From Streptomyces abyssalis (GTDB taxonomy: Bacteria; Actinomycetota; Actinomycetes; Streptomycetales; Streptomycetaceae): 64,000 bases of DNA. The stretch spans positions 124,001-188,000 of the forward strand of contig NZ_LJGT01000037.1 of assembly GCF_001751365.1 (NCBI RefSeq). The letters run 5' to 3'. Below the pieces are notes generated by a model. The model was not told the DNA's origin. It saw only the letters and a program-made list of their open reading frames with translations, and did no database searches. How positions within the stretch are numbered: the first letter of the stretch is position 1; every line of letters starts with the position of its first letter. Below, piece after piece: positions 9,121 to 19,900 of the stretch. The position numbers were made by a program, and so were the translations under genes.

Positions 9121-10523
9121 CGCACTCACGTACGGTCGTTCGCGGCGGACTCGTCATCACCGCGGCCGACGAGACACACGCGGACGTACTCGTCGAGGAC
9201 GGACGGATCGTCGCCACCGCCGCCACCGGCAGCAGCGTGGCCGAAGGCTGGAACGCCGAGCGGACCATCGACGCCACGGGCAAGTACGTCATCCCGGGCG
9301 GAGTCGACGGCCACACCCACATGGACTTCCCCTTCGGAGGCACCTTCTCCTCCGACGACTTCGAGACCGGCACCAGGGCCGCCGCGTGGGGCGGGACGAC
9401 CACCATCGTCGATTTCGCCGTGCAGCAGAAGGGCCACGCCCTGCGCGAGGGACTGGACCGCTGGCACGCCAAGGCCGACGCCAAGTGCTCCGTCGACTAC
9501 GCCTTCCACATGATCCTCTCGGACGTGAACCAGGGGACGCTGAAGGAGATGGACATGCTGGTGGAGGAGGGCATCACCTCCTTCAAGATGTTCATGGCCT
9601 ACCCCGGCGTCTTCTACAGCGACGACGGGCAGATCCTGCGCGCCATGCAGCGCACCGCCGCCAACGGCGGGCTGACCATGATGCACGCGGAGAACGGCAT
9701 CGCCATCGACGTCCTCGTCGAACAGGCCCTGGCCGCCGGCCGCACCGACCCCCGCTACCACGGCGAGGTGCGCAAGGCGCTGCTGGAGGCGGAGGCCACG
9801 CACCGCGCCATCCAGCTGGCACGGGTGGCCGGTTCGCCGCTGTACGTCGTGCACGTCTCGGCGGAGGAGGCCGTGGCCGAGCTGGCCACGGCACGGGACA
9901 AGGGTCTGCCGGTGTTCGGGGAGACCTGCCCGCAGTACCTGTTCCTCTCGACCGACAATCTCGCCGAGCCGGACTTCGGCGGCGCCAAGTACGTCTGCTC
10001 CACGCCGCTGCGTCCCCGCGAGCACCAGGCCGCACTGTGGCGGGGGCTGCGCACCGACGACCTCCAGGTGGTATCCACCGACCACTGCCCGTTCTGCTTC
10101 GTCGGCCAGAAGGAGCTGGGCCGCGGGGACTTCTCGAAGATCCCCAACGGCATGCCGGGCGTCGAGCACCGCATGGACCTGCTGCACCAGGCCGTGCTCG
10201 ACGGGCACATCTCACGCCGCCGCTGGATCGAGCTGGCCTGCGCCACCCCGGCCCGCATGTTCGGGCTCTACCCCAAGAAGGGGACGCTGCAGCCCGGTTC
10301 GGACGCCGACATCGTCGTCTACGACCCGGAGGCGCGGCAGACCCTCTCCGTCGAGACACACCACATGAACGTCGACTACTCGGCGTACGAGGGGAAGCAG
10401 ATCACCGGACAGGTCGAGACGGTGCTCTCGCGCGGCGAGACCGTCATCGACAGGCGCACCTACACAGGACGGGCCGGGCACGGGCAGTACACGCCCCGCG
10501 GTCTGTGCCAACTCCTCGACTGA
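9117..10523 (+). CDS. hydA: Dihydropyrimidinase / D-hydantoinase
   Basis: 468 residues, standard length for the cyclic amidohydrolase family. All metal ligands of the binuclear zinc centre are present: His66 and His68 in DGHTHMD, the carboxylated lysine Lys157 in SFKMFMAYPG, a histidine in MMHAENG, another in YVVHVS, and Asp322 in STDHCPF. It opens the dihydrouracil or 5-substituted hydantoin ring to the N-carbamoyl acid, the substrate of the first gene in this operon. ATG 9117 overlaps the transaminase stop (ATGA). Dihydropyrimidinases and hydantoinases are hard to separate by sequence; the transaminase and ureidopropionase favour pyrimidine catabolism. Confidence 0.93.
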   Translation: MTHSRTVVRGGLVITAADETHADVLVEDGRIVATAATGSSVAEGWNAERTIDATGKYVIPGGVDGHTHMDFPFGGTFSSDDFETGTRAAAWGGTTTIVDFAVQQKGHALREGLDRWHAKADAKCSVDYAFHMILSDVNQGTLKEMDMLVEEGITSFKMFMAYPGVFYSDDGQILRAMQRTAANGGLTMMHAENGIAIDVLVEQALAAGRTDPRYHGEVRKALLEAEATHRAIQLARVAGSPLYVVHVSAEEAVAELATARDKGLPVFGETCPQYLFLSTDNLAEPDFGGAKYVCSTPLRPREHQAALWRGLRTDDLQVVSTDHCPFCFVGQKELGRGDFSKIPNGMPGVEHRMDLLHQAVLDGHISRRRWIELACATPARMFGLYPKKGTLQPGSDADIVVYDPEARQTLSVETHHMNVDYSAYEGKQITGQVETVLSRGETVIDRRTYTGRAGHGQYTPRGLCQLLD

Positions 10524-10565
10524 GACCAGCGGTTGCTGTGTCTGAACAGAAAGGACGGACAGGGC

Positions 10566-11567
10566 ATGGACTTCGGACTCGTACTGCAGACCGACCCGCC
10601 CGGGTCCCGCACGGTCGGCCTCATGCAGCGTGCCGAGCGGCAGGGTTTCCGGTACGGCTGGACGTTCGACTCGGCGGTGCTGTGGCAGGAGCCGTTCGTC
10701 ATCCACAGCCGCGTGCTGGAGAACACCGAGCGGCTGATCGTCGGCCCCATGGTCACCAACCCCGGCACCCGCGCCTGGGAGGTCACCGCCTCCACCTTCG
10801 CGACGCTCAACGAGATGTACGGCAACCGGACCGTGTGCGGCCTCGGCAGGGGCGACTCGGCGATGCGCGTGGCGGGGCGCAGACCCAACACCCTCGCGCG
10901 GGTGAGCGACGCCATGTCCGCCATCCGGGACCTGGCGGAGGGGCGCGAGGCGGTCGTCGACGGTACGCCGCTGAAGTTCCCGTGGGTGCGTGACGGGAAG
11001 CTGCCGGTGTGGATGGCGGCGTACGGGCCGAAGGCGCTGGCCATGGCGGGCCGTGAGGCGGACGGCTTCATCCTCCAGCTCGCCGACCCGTATCTGACGG
11101 AGTCGATGGTGAAGGCTGTGCGCGTCGCCGCGGCGCAGGCCGGCCGCGACCCGGACGACGTCACGGTCTGCGTCGCCGCACCCGCCTACGTCGGCGACGA
11201 CATCCAGCACGCGCGGGAGCAGTGCCGCTGGTTCGGCGGCATGGTCGGCAACCACGTCGCCGACCTCGTCACCCGCTACGGCGAGGACTCCGACCTCGTA
11301 CCCACCGCGCTGACCAGCTACATCAAGGCCCGCCAGGGATACGACTACGCGCACCACGGCCGTGCGGGCAATCCCGACACCGAGTTCGTCCCCGACGAGG
11401 TCGTCGACCGCTTCTGCCTGCTGGGCCCCGCCGAGGCGCACATCGAGAAGCTGCGCACGCTGCGGGACCTGGGTGTCGACCAGTTCGCCGTCTACGCCAT
11501 GCACGACGCCACGGAGTCCCTCATCGACGCATACGGACGCGACATCATCCCCGCGCTGAACAACTGA
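10566..11567 (+). CDS. LLM-class F420-dependent oxidoreductase (TIGR03842-like)
   Basis: 333 residues with a luciferase-like TIM-barrel. ATG 10566 is preceded by AAAGGACGG. The N-terminus MDFGLVLQTDPP, the segment LIVGPMVTNPGTR and the glycine-rich LGRGDSAM are typical of F420-binding LLM proteins of the group often found beside hydantoinase genes. It lies 42 bp after the dihydropyrimidinase and before the permease, so it belongs to the operon. No classical dihydropyrimidine dehydrogenase is in the window. This enzyme could therefore be the reductase that supplies 5,6-dihydropyrimidine, or an oxidoreductase acting on a ring or semialdehyde product. That role is inference from position; the family call is firm. 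Confidence 0.85.
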   Translation: MDFGLVLQTDPPGSRTVGLMQRAERQGFRYGWTFDSAVLWQEPFVIHSRVLENTERLIVGPMVTNPGTRAWEVTASTFATLNEMYGNRTVCGLGRGDSAMRVAGRRPNTLARVSDAMSAIRDLAEGREAVVDGTPLKFPWVRDGKLPVWMAAYGPKALAMAGREADGFILQLADPYLTESMVKAVRVAAAQAGRDPDDVTVCVAAPAYVGDDIQHAREQCRWFGGMVGNHVADLVTRYGEDSDLVPTALTSYIKARQGYDYAHHGRAGNPDTEFVPDEVVDRFCLLGPAEAHIEKLRTLRDLGVDQFAVYAMHDATESLIDAYGRDIIPALNN

Positions 11568-11571
11568 GCAC

Positions 11572-11609
11572 CGGGCGGCGGCCGCCGGCGCACCACCGGC
11601 CGCCGCCCG
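11572..11609 (+). terminator. GC-rich hairpin between the oxidoreductase and the permease
   Basis: Perfect 13-bp arms (CGGGCGGCGGCCG and its complement) flank a 12-base loop, starting five bases after the stop codon at 11567. It has no U-run. It could attenuate or end the catabolic-enzyme transcript, which would let the permease be expressed at a different level. Confidence 0.55.
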
Positions 11610-11660
11610 TGTGTCCGTCCCCGACAACTGAGAATCCGCACCGAGCCGAAGAGGTGTGCC

Positions 11661-13229
11661 ATGACCGGGACCGCTCCGACCGCCGCGCAGGGCCCGCAGG
11701 ACGTGCCCGGCACCGGCACCGCTGAAGAAGTCACGTACCCCGACGGCCGGGTGGAGCTCGCCGAGGGCGCGATACCCGAAGGCAGCCGGTTCGCCAACTC
11801 GGACCTGCATCCGGTGCCCATGGTCAAACGGCACTGGACCACCTACAACTTCGCCGCCATCTGGATCGGCATGGCGCACAACATCCCGTCCTGGATGCTC
11901 GCTTCGGGGCTCATAGCCTTCGGCATGGACTGGAAGCAGGCCGTCTTCACCATCGCCCTGGCCAACGTGATCGTGCTGCTTCCCATGCTTCTCACGGGCC
12001 ACGCGGGGCCCAAGTACGGCATTCCCTTCCCCGTCTTCGCGCGGGCCTCCTTCGGTCTGCGCGGCGCGAACCTCCCGGCGATGATCCGGGCGGCCGTGGC
12101 CTGCTGCTGGTTCGGCATCCAGACGTGGATCGGCGGCCAGGGCATCTTCGTGCTGCTCGGCAAGATCTTCGGCGGATGGACCGAGGCCGCGAAGATCGGC
12201 GGGGAGCCGTGGACGCTGTGGCTGTGTTTCGTGCTGTTCTGGGCGCTCGAACTCGCCATCATCTACCGGGGGATGGAGACGCTTCGCCGGTTCGAGAACT
12301 GGGCGGCCCCGTTCGTCCTCGTCGGCGCCTTCGTGCTGCTGGCATGGATCGCGTTCAAGGCCGGCGGCTTCGGGCCGCTGCTGGACGAGCCTTCCAAGCT
12401 GGGCTGGGGCCCCGAGTTCTGGCCGGTGTTCTTCCCAGCGCTCATGGGCATGATCGCCTTCTGGTCGACGCTGTCGCTCAACATCCCCGACTTCACCCGC
12501 TTCGGCGCGGGGCAGCGGGCGCAGGTGTGGGGCCAGTCCCTCGGCCTGCCCACGACGATGACCCTCTTCGCCCTGCTGTCGGTGTTCGTCACCTCCGGCT
12601 CGCAGGCCGTCTACGGGGCCTCCGTCTGGGACCCGGTGGAGCTCGCGGGCAAGACCGACAACGTCTTCGGGCTGCTCTTCGCCCTGGTGACGGTGCTCAT
12701 CGCCACGATCTCCGTGAACCTGGCCGCGAACGTCGTCTCACCCGCGTACGACCTGGCGAACCTCGCGCCCAGGTTCATCAACTTCCGCACCGGCGCGCTC
12801 ATCACGGGCGTCATCGGTGTGGTGATCATGCCGTGGAAGCTGACGGAGACGCCCGAGCTGTACATCTACACCTGGCTCGGCACGGTCGGCGGCCTGCTCG
12901 GCACCGTCGCCGGCATCCTCATCGCCGACTACTGGATCGTGCGCCGCACCCGCCTCCAGCTCGCCGAGCTCTACCGGGTGGGCGGCGCCTACTGGTACAG
13001 CTCCGGCTGGAACTGGCGTGCCGTGGCGGCGTTCACGGTGGGCGGCCTGCTCGCGGTGGGCGGCTCGTACTCCGCCAAAGGCAAGGGCCCTTACCCGGCG
13101 GACGGCCTGATCCCCTTCCTGCAGCCGCTCGCGGACTACGGCTGGGCGATCGGGGTCACCAGTTCGCTGCTGCTGTACGTCCTGCTGATGAAGGCGGCGC
13201 CGCCGAAGGCACCGGGCACCGTCCGGTGA
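11661..13229 (+). CDS. NCS1-family nucleobase/hydantoin:cation symporter
   Basis: 522 residues with about 12 transmembrane segments, as in Mhp1 and other NCS1 carriers. The N-terminal cytosolic tail (~60 residues) ends in SDLHPVPMVKRHWTTYNFAAIWIG, given here only to mark the join with TM1. Family signatures in TM1, TM3 (PFPVFARASFGLRGAN), TM6 (SLNIPDFTRF) and TM8 (NLAANVVSPAYDL) are intact. NCS1 carriers take up uracil, cytosine, allantoin or hydantoins with Na+ or H+. Directly downstream of the catabolic genes, it should import the pyrimidine or hydantoin they degrade. ATG 11661 has GAAGAGGTG upstream. Confidence 0.92.
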   Translation: MTGTAPTAAQGPQDVPGTGTAEEVTYPDGRVELAEGAIPEGSRFANSDLHPVPMVKRHWTTYNFAAIWIGMAHNIPSWMLASGLIAFGMDWKQAVFTIALANVIVLLPMLLTGHAGPKYGIPFPVFARASFGLRGANLPAMIRAAVACCWFGIQTWIGGQGIFVLLGKIFGGWTEAAKIGGEPWTLWLCFVLFWALELAIIYRGMETLRRFENWAAPFVLVGAFVLLAWIAFKAGGFGPLLDEPSKLGWGPEFWPVFFPALMGMIAFWSTLSLNIPDFTRFGAGQRAQVWGQSLGLPTTMTLFALLSVFVTSGSQAVYGASVWDPVELAGKTDNVFGLLFALVTVLIATISVNLAANVVSPAYDLANLAPRFINFRTGALITGVIGVVIMPWKLTETPELYIYTWLGTVGGLLGTVAGILIADYWIVRRTRLQLAELYRVGGAYWYSSGWNWRAVAAFTVGGLLAVGGSYSAKGKGPYPADGLIPFLQPLADYGWAIGVTSSLLLYVLLMKAAPPKAPGTVR

Positions 13230-13233
13230 CGCT

Positions 13234-13303
<70 letters not shown>

Positions 13304-13324
13304 GGCTCAGGGCCGGGGCCCGGC

Positions 13325-13527
13325 GCCGGCGGCGGTCCCGACGCGCTGCGGCAGATAGTCCTGGCCGAGGGTGATGTGCAGGGAGAAGGCACGTACAGGC
13401 CGGCCGAAGTGAGGGCGACGAAGACGTAGAGCAGCGGGCCCGGTACGAAGACCACGCCGGCGACGGCGAGGACGGTCAGGGCGTAGGACCACTGCACGAC
13501 GACGACACCCCCGAGCGGCGGCGCATG
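13325..13527 (-). pseudogene. Fragment of an MFS exporter (fosmidomycin-resistance type), frameshifted
   Basis: On the minus strand one frame reads QWSYALTVLAVAGVVFVPG then PLLYVFVALTSAGLYVP, two typical MFS helices. The continuation FSLHITLGQDYLPQRVGTAAG is in another frame. Restoring one C in the codon after TACGTG (plus-strand 13388-13390) joins them into the loop segment expected of Fsr-like MFS proteins. Only about 60 residues remain of a ~400-residue protein; the N-terminal half and the rest of the C-terminal half are missing. It abuts the AraC remnant at ~13500 in the opposite direction, as if a divergent regulator/exporter pair lost its shared promoter and both 5' ends. Confidence 0.8.
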
Positions 13528-13914
13528 CTCGCGGTGCTCCTCGACTGCCTCCGCGTCTCACCGCGGGACCCCGTACGGCTGCCGGCCCCGGCCGACCCCC
13601 GCCTCGCGGCCGTGTGCGACCTCCTGCACCGCGACCCCGCGGACCCGCGGAGCCTGGCCGAACTGGCGAGCGCTGCGGGAGCCGGCGAGCGCACCCTCAT
13701 CCGGCTCTTCCACCGCGAACTGGGCATGACGTTCCCGCGGTGGCGGACCCGGCTGCGCCTCTACCACGCACTGTGCCTGCTGGCCGACGACGTGCCGGTG
13801 ACAACCGTCGCCCACCGCTGCGGCTGGTCCTCCGCCAGCGCCTTCATCGACGTCTTCCGCCGCGCCTTCGGTCACACCCCGGGCAGCCACAAGGCCGGGC
13901 CGCAGTCCGGCTGA
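13498..13914 (+). pseudogene. AraC-family regulator, N-terminally truncated remnant
   Basis: The open frame from ~13498, with the first ATG at 13525 (129 residues), encodes a full AraC-type double helix-turn-helix: SLAELASAAGAGERTLIRLF, then VTTVAHRCGWSSASAFIDVF and the terminal RRAFGHTPG. AraC regulators of this kind are ~250-270 residues with an N-terminal cupin sensing domain; here that domain is absent and homology stops at ~13500, where the MFS fragment begins on the other strand. There is no good ribosome binding site before ATG 13525. A shortened DNA-binding protein could still be made, so loss of function is likely but not proved. Confidence 0.7.
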
Positions 13915-13963
13915 GCGCGGCGAACCGCCCGGGCCCGCGCCCCTGAGCGGCCTCGGACGCCGG

Positions 13964-16900
13964 TCACAACTCCGCGTCGAGGGACAGGCGGTGGACGCCG
14001 GGAAGGTACGGGTCGAGCTCGCCCGGGGCGAAGCGGGCCATGCCGACGACGTGCCAGAACTCGCCTGCCACATCGCCCTCGTACTTGTACCCGCCGCCCG
14101 GTGTCAGCGCCGCCCACCCGCCGGGCACGCCGATCAGCGTGGCCCGCGGCCCGAGGTCCGCCGCGGCTGTGCCGGACGGGCCGGTCCCGTCGGGGATGTT
14201 CCACAGGCGCACCGTGCCGTCCTCGCCGCCGCTCGCCAGCGCCCCGCCGTCCGGGCTGAAGGCGAGCGTGTGGATGCGGCCGGTGTGGCCGGTGAGCCGT
14301 GCCGTCTGCTCCCCGCTGTCCGCGTCCCACAGGCAGATCGCCCGGTCGTCGCCCGCGGTCGCCAGCAGCGGGCGCCGGGGGTGTGCCGCCGCGGTCCACA
14401 GGCGGCCGCGGTGGCCACGCAGCACATGCCGCGCCTCGCCGTCCTCCCACACGACGGCCGTGCCGTCCCAGGAGGCGCTCAGCACCGCGCTGTCGCCTCG
14501 GCAGAAGGTGACCGCGTACACGCGGTCGGCATGGCCTTCGAGGTCGGCCACGAGACGGCCGGTCGAGGGCTCCCACAGCCTTACCCGGCTGTCGTCGCAG
14601 CCGGTGGCGAGGAGCCGGCCGTCCTCGCGGAAGGCGATGGAGCGCACCCGGCCACGGTGCAGCGTCAGCGTCGTGACGTGCGAGCCGGTGCTGCGCCACC
14701 AGAGCCGTACGGTGTCGTCGTCGTTGGCGGTGGCGAGCAGGTCGCCGTCGGAGCTGAAGGCCTCGGCCCAGGTGTGGTCCGTCTCGACGTCGATCTCACG
14801 CAGATACTCGCCGGTGTCCGCGTTCCACAGGTAGACGTCGCCGTCGTTGCTCGCGGTGCCCAGCAGGGGACCGGCCGGGCTGAAGACCGCGGAGACCAAC
14901 CGGTCGCCGCGGCCGGAGAGTTCGGCCGTACGGCGTCCCGTGCGGGCGTCCCACAGCCGAACGAGTCCGTCGCTGCCGCCTGACGCGAGGCGAGCGCCGT
15001 CACTGCTGAAGCTGAGCGCGGTGACGCGGCGTCCGTGGCCGCGCAGGATTCGCTTGCCCTGGCCCGTAGCGGCGTCCCAGATCTGCGCGCCGCCGTCGTT
15101 GCCGACGGTGAGGAGCTGCCTGTCCTGCGGGCGGAACGCGCAGGCCCATGCCGAACCGCGGTGCTCCAGGGGCTGTTGCGGCACGAGAGTCACCGGGCGT
15201 GCGCCCGTGCCGGGGGCCGGAGCCGCCGCCACCCGCCACATCCGTACGGTGCCGTCGCTGTCGCAGGCGGCCAGCAGCCTGCCCTCGTCCCCGAACAGCA
15301 CCTGGTAGACGGCGCCGGTGCAGCGCTCCAGCGTTCCGCTCGTGACGCCGGCGCGCGGGTCCCACAGCCGCACCCTGCCGTCGGTGTCCCCGCTGACGAG
15401 CAGATCGCCCGAGGGGTGGAAGTCGAGGGTGTAGACGGGTCCGGAGTGGCCGGTGAACTCGTGCAGCAGCCCGGGGCCGCCGCCCTCTTCCGGGGATTCC
15501 CCGGCGGCCGCCGTCATGTCCCAGACGCGTACGGTTCCGTGGCCGTCCGCGCCGCGGTCGCCGGTGGCCAGCAGACTCCCGTCAGGGCTGAACCGGGCGC
15601 GGTAGAGGGCCCCTTGGTGGTCGTGCAGCTCGGCGGTGCACCGGCCCGTGCGGGTGTCCCAGATCCGCAGGACGGCGCCCGCGTCGCCGGTGACGAGGGT
15701 GCCGCCGTCGGGGCTGAAGACTGCCGTGTAGACGGGGGCGGCGTGACCCGGCAGCCGGTGCAGGGGCGCGCCCCTCTCCACGTCCCAGAGCGTCACCAGC
15801 CCTTCGGCGTCGCCCGTCGCCAGCAGCCGCCCCTCGGCGTCGAGGGAGACGGGCCACACACCGCCGGGGTGGACTTCGAGCCGGTGCAGGCAGCGGCCGG
15901 ACACCGGGTCCCACAGCCGCACTTCGCCGTCGGCCGCGCCCGTCGCGAGCACGCCCGCCCGGAACTTGACCGCGTAGACCCGGCCTTCGTGTCCGTGCAG
16001 CGTCCGTACCGCCCGTCCGGTGTCCGCCGCGCACACCAGCACGCCGCCGTCCTCGCTACCCACGGCGAGGAGTTCGCCCTCGGGGCTGTAGGAGACGGGC
16101 TCGGGCAGCCGGCTCGTACGCATGTCGAAGCCGTAGGGGACGCCGACGGCCGACGGGCGCAGCCCCGCCTCCACCGGCATCCCGGGTGCGACGGCGGCCG
16201 TGGCCGGCTCCGGCGCGGAGTCGAACTCCCCGTCCGTGACGGGGTCGATGAGCGCCGCCCGGTTCCACCTGCTGCCCGTCAGCCGGGCGCCGCGCAGGTC
16301 GGTCCTGGTCAGCCGCGCCCTGCGCAGGTCCGCGCCCCCGAGGTCCGCCCCGCTGAGGTCGGCCTGGTCGAGGCGGGCCCCGACGAGGCGGGCGTCACGC
16401 AGCACGGAACCGGAGAGGTTGGTGCCCAGCAGCCGGGCGTCGGTGAGGTCGGCACCGGTGAGGTCGACCCCGGAGAAGTCGCGTGCCGAGAGGTCCTCGC
16501 CGACGAGGCGCGCGCCGCGCAGATCCGCGTCGGCGGGCACCCGGAGCCGGTCGACGACCCGCACCGCGTTGGCACGCGCCGCCTCGCTCGTACGCGGGCC
16601 GGGGGAGTTGAGCACGTCCTGGACCCAGGCGGTGCACAGCTCGTGGTCCGCCAGGTCGCAGAAGAACTCCACGGCGAGCTGGGTGAGGGTGCGTGCCGCG
16701 AGCAGCGTGTCGTCGCCGCGGGCCAGCCGGGCCGCCGCCTCCCGGGCGACGAGCCACTCGACCACGGAGCCGTGGATGAAGTGGAAGAGGCCGTCCTCCG
16801 TACGTACCAGAAGACTGCCCGCGCCGACGGCCTGCGCGCTTTCATGGGTGGACATCGAGCCGCCGTCCGCCAGACCGCTGAGGGTCTCCGCGACGGTCTC

Positions 16901-19900
16901 GGTCAGCTCGTCCAGGCGCAGCGCGCTGCGGCCGCTCTCCCACAGCCGCTGGGCGAGCGCGGTGACCGCGGCCCACAGATGGTCCACGCTCAGGCCGGGG
17001 GCGGCGCCCGGACCGCCCTGGCCGCGCCGCTCCTCGAAGGCGAGCCAGGCCGAGAAGACGTCCTCGTACAGACCCGCGGGGCTCAGTGCGCGGCCCGCCC
17101 CGGCCACGGCGCGCAGTTGTTCCGGTGCGAGGTCCGCCACGAAGCTGAGGAGGCGCGGGTTGGCGCACAGCTCCAGCAGGTCGGGGATGTTCTGCAGCAG
17201 CCGGAAGCGCCGGTCGGCCACGTCCTCGTCGCCGTAGCGGTTGAGGAGGTACGAGCGGATCTGGGCCGGTACGAAGCCTTCGAGGGACAGCACGCGCCGC
17301 CGCGGGAGCATCCCGACGCGTTCGCCCAGCGCCGTGAGGATCTGCGCCTGCGACTTGAAGTGCTGGGTGCGGCTGCTGACCACGATCTTGGCGTTGTCGA
17401 CGGAGGCGTCGAGGAGGACCTGGAGGTGGTCGGCCGCCCTGTCGTAACTGACGCGGTTGACCAGCTCGTCGAAGCCGTCGAAGAGCAGCACCACACGGCC
17501 CTGCCCCAGCATGTAGCGCAGCGCCCGCAGATCGATGGTGTCGACGCCGTGACCGGCCAGGTGCGCCGCTACGAGACCTTCGAGGCTGTGCGCGCGGTCG
17601 AGGGTGTTGAGCGGGATCAGCAACGGCGTGAGATGAGGCAGCTGTTCGGGGATGCGGCGGGCCAGTTCCCGCAGGGCGAAGGTCTTCCCGTGCCCGAAGT
17701 CGCCGAGCAGCAGTACGAAGCGGCCGTGGTCCGCGGCAAGCAGTTCGAGCATGTTCTCGACGAGGCCGTCGCGCTCCTCGCCGTCGGGGCGTTCCGCGTC
17801 GCGGTAGCGGCCGGGCAGGTACAGGCCCGGCGGGTAGCGGTCGTCGGCGGCGAGCCTCGCCGTCTGGGCGTCCACGTACGCGCGCAGGTCGAGCAGCCCC
17901 TGGAACTCCAGGAAGCTGCGGACGCGGATGCCGCGGCGGCTCGCGCGCTCCCGCAGCGGCCGCTCCGGCGCCGGCCCCTGGTGGACGATCTCCGCCTCCG
18001 AGCCGGTGTCGGTGGCGTGGGCCTGCGCGATGAAGCGGTCCGTCTCCTCGTCCGTCGGCGTGCCGGGGTGCAGGGCGATGCGCTGCTGGCGCACCACTCC
18101 TTCCTCGTGCCACGTCGCCATGATCTGCGGCATGTCCCGCGGGTCGCGGCGGGGGACGTCGCGCAGCCGTACGCCTTCGCGCCGGGCCCGGCACACCTCG
18201 CGTACGCGTTCGGTGAGGGAGTCGGCGGGCTCGTCGAGCGGACGGTCGTCCCGCCCGTCCGGCGCGGGGGCGACGGGCAGGGACGCGGCCGGCTGGTCGG
18301 GCACGGCGAAGATCCGCCGGGCCGCGCGCCATTCGGCGGGAAAGTCCGCGGGCTCGGCGCCGGCCTCGTCCGTCCAGCGCGTCACGCCGCCGGCGCCGAC
18401 CCGCAGCAGCTCGCAGCGGGCCGGGGCCGCCGAGCCGAAGAGCGGCAACTCGCCTGCAGGGGTGGTCAGTTGCGCATGCGACGGTTCGGAGGAGGTGGTA
18501 CGCGGGCCGCCCGTGGGCCCGTGCAGCACGAAGTGGAGCCGGCGCGCGGTCAGCCGCGCGAAGGTGGCGGCGTCGCGCAGCGGTCCGGGACCGCCGGGCG
18601 CGTCACCGGGCCGCTGCCGTCCCTCGGTGAGGGGGTGCCGCAGCACACCGATGCGCAGCCAGCCCTCGTCCTCGTACGTGCGCAGTGCCTCGGAGAACCA
18701 GGTGGCCTGGTCGCGGCCGAGGAAGCCGTACTGGTCGTCGGCGCGGTGGCTGAAGGCGATGGAGGAGTTGAACCCGGCGACGACGGTGTGGAGTTCGGGC
18801 ACGGGGAAGAGCGTCCAGGGCTGGTCGCTCTCGAAGACGGTGTCCATGCCGTGGTACAGGCCGCGGAACAGCCGCGTGTAATGGCGCCACTTGGGCCAGT
18901 ACGGCGGCTGCGGCGGCACCTCGTCGGCCTCGCAGGTGTGGAAGTAGCCCAGGCAGGCGGCCTGGTTGACGTCCTGGGTGCCCGGCACGACGACCATCCG
19001 CTGCGGCGGCAGGTCAAGTTGGGAGCGGAGCCCCGTGAGGAAGCCCAGGGCCTGGTCGCATTCGCGGGGACTTCCGGACGCGGTGAGGTCGCCGGAGACG
19101 ACGAGGAGGTCGGGGTCAGGGGCCCCGGCGTCCTTCAGTTCGACCAGGTCGCTCCACATCTCCCGCAGCAGCGCCTCGGGTTCACGCCCGCGGCCGAAGC
19201 CGGGGCCTGCCACATGGAGGACGGACAGGGTGTCCTGCGGCGTCGTGGCACCGCCCGGTGCCGCCGGATACTGCGGCGCTCTGGCGGGGCGCCGCCGCCC
19301 GGACCAGCCCGTACGGCCCAACGGGCGCTGTCCGCCCGCCGGTTGGCCGTCGGGCCGGTCCGCCGGATCGAGGGGACCTGCCGGAACCGAGGGACCTGCC
19401 GGAACCCAGGGGCCGGCAGGCCCTTCCGGAGCTGCGAGGCCCTCCGGGTCGGCGGGAGCGCGCGGCGCGGGAACCTCCAGGCCCCTGACACCGCCCGGAT
19501 AGCCGGGCCGCAGCCCCGGACGGGCATGGCCCGCGACGGCCTGCCCGACGCGCGTGAGCAGCATGCCGCGGGCCGTCTCCGTGTCCGTGACGCCCACGAG
19601 GTCCACGTACGTGATCGTGGCGAGGAGCCCTTCGATGGGGACGTCCTCCACCCGTACGGTCAGCAGCTTGCGCTCCGGCGCCTCGGGCTCGGCGCGCAGC
19701 GCGGCCTGCCACTCCATGCGCCCGTACGTGGAACGCCCGTAGTGGCTGGAGAGGACGGCGATGACGGCGACGGACTCGCTGACTCCGCGGTCCATGAAGT
19801 CGATGAAGTTCGTCCCGGGCACGAAGTCCCACGCCTGGATGACCGTCCGGTACCCGGCCTCCTCCAGCGTCCAGGCGATCCACGACGCCCACTGCTCGTC

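Noticed and set aside
10212-12002. 596-residue minus-strand open frame opposite the oxidoreductase and permease
   Set aside because: No recognisable domain; both plus-strand genes are complete, well started and in an operon.
13525-13914. Intact small AraC regulator
   Set aside because: Only the DNA-binding half is present, there is no ribosome binding site, and homology ends exactly where an opposite-strand MFS fragment begins; treated as a remnant.
18500-19250. Active metallophosphatase in the NLR-like protein
   Set aside because: Two of the main metal-binding motifs are replaced (LHVAGPG, GTQD), so catalysis is unlikely.
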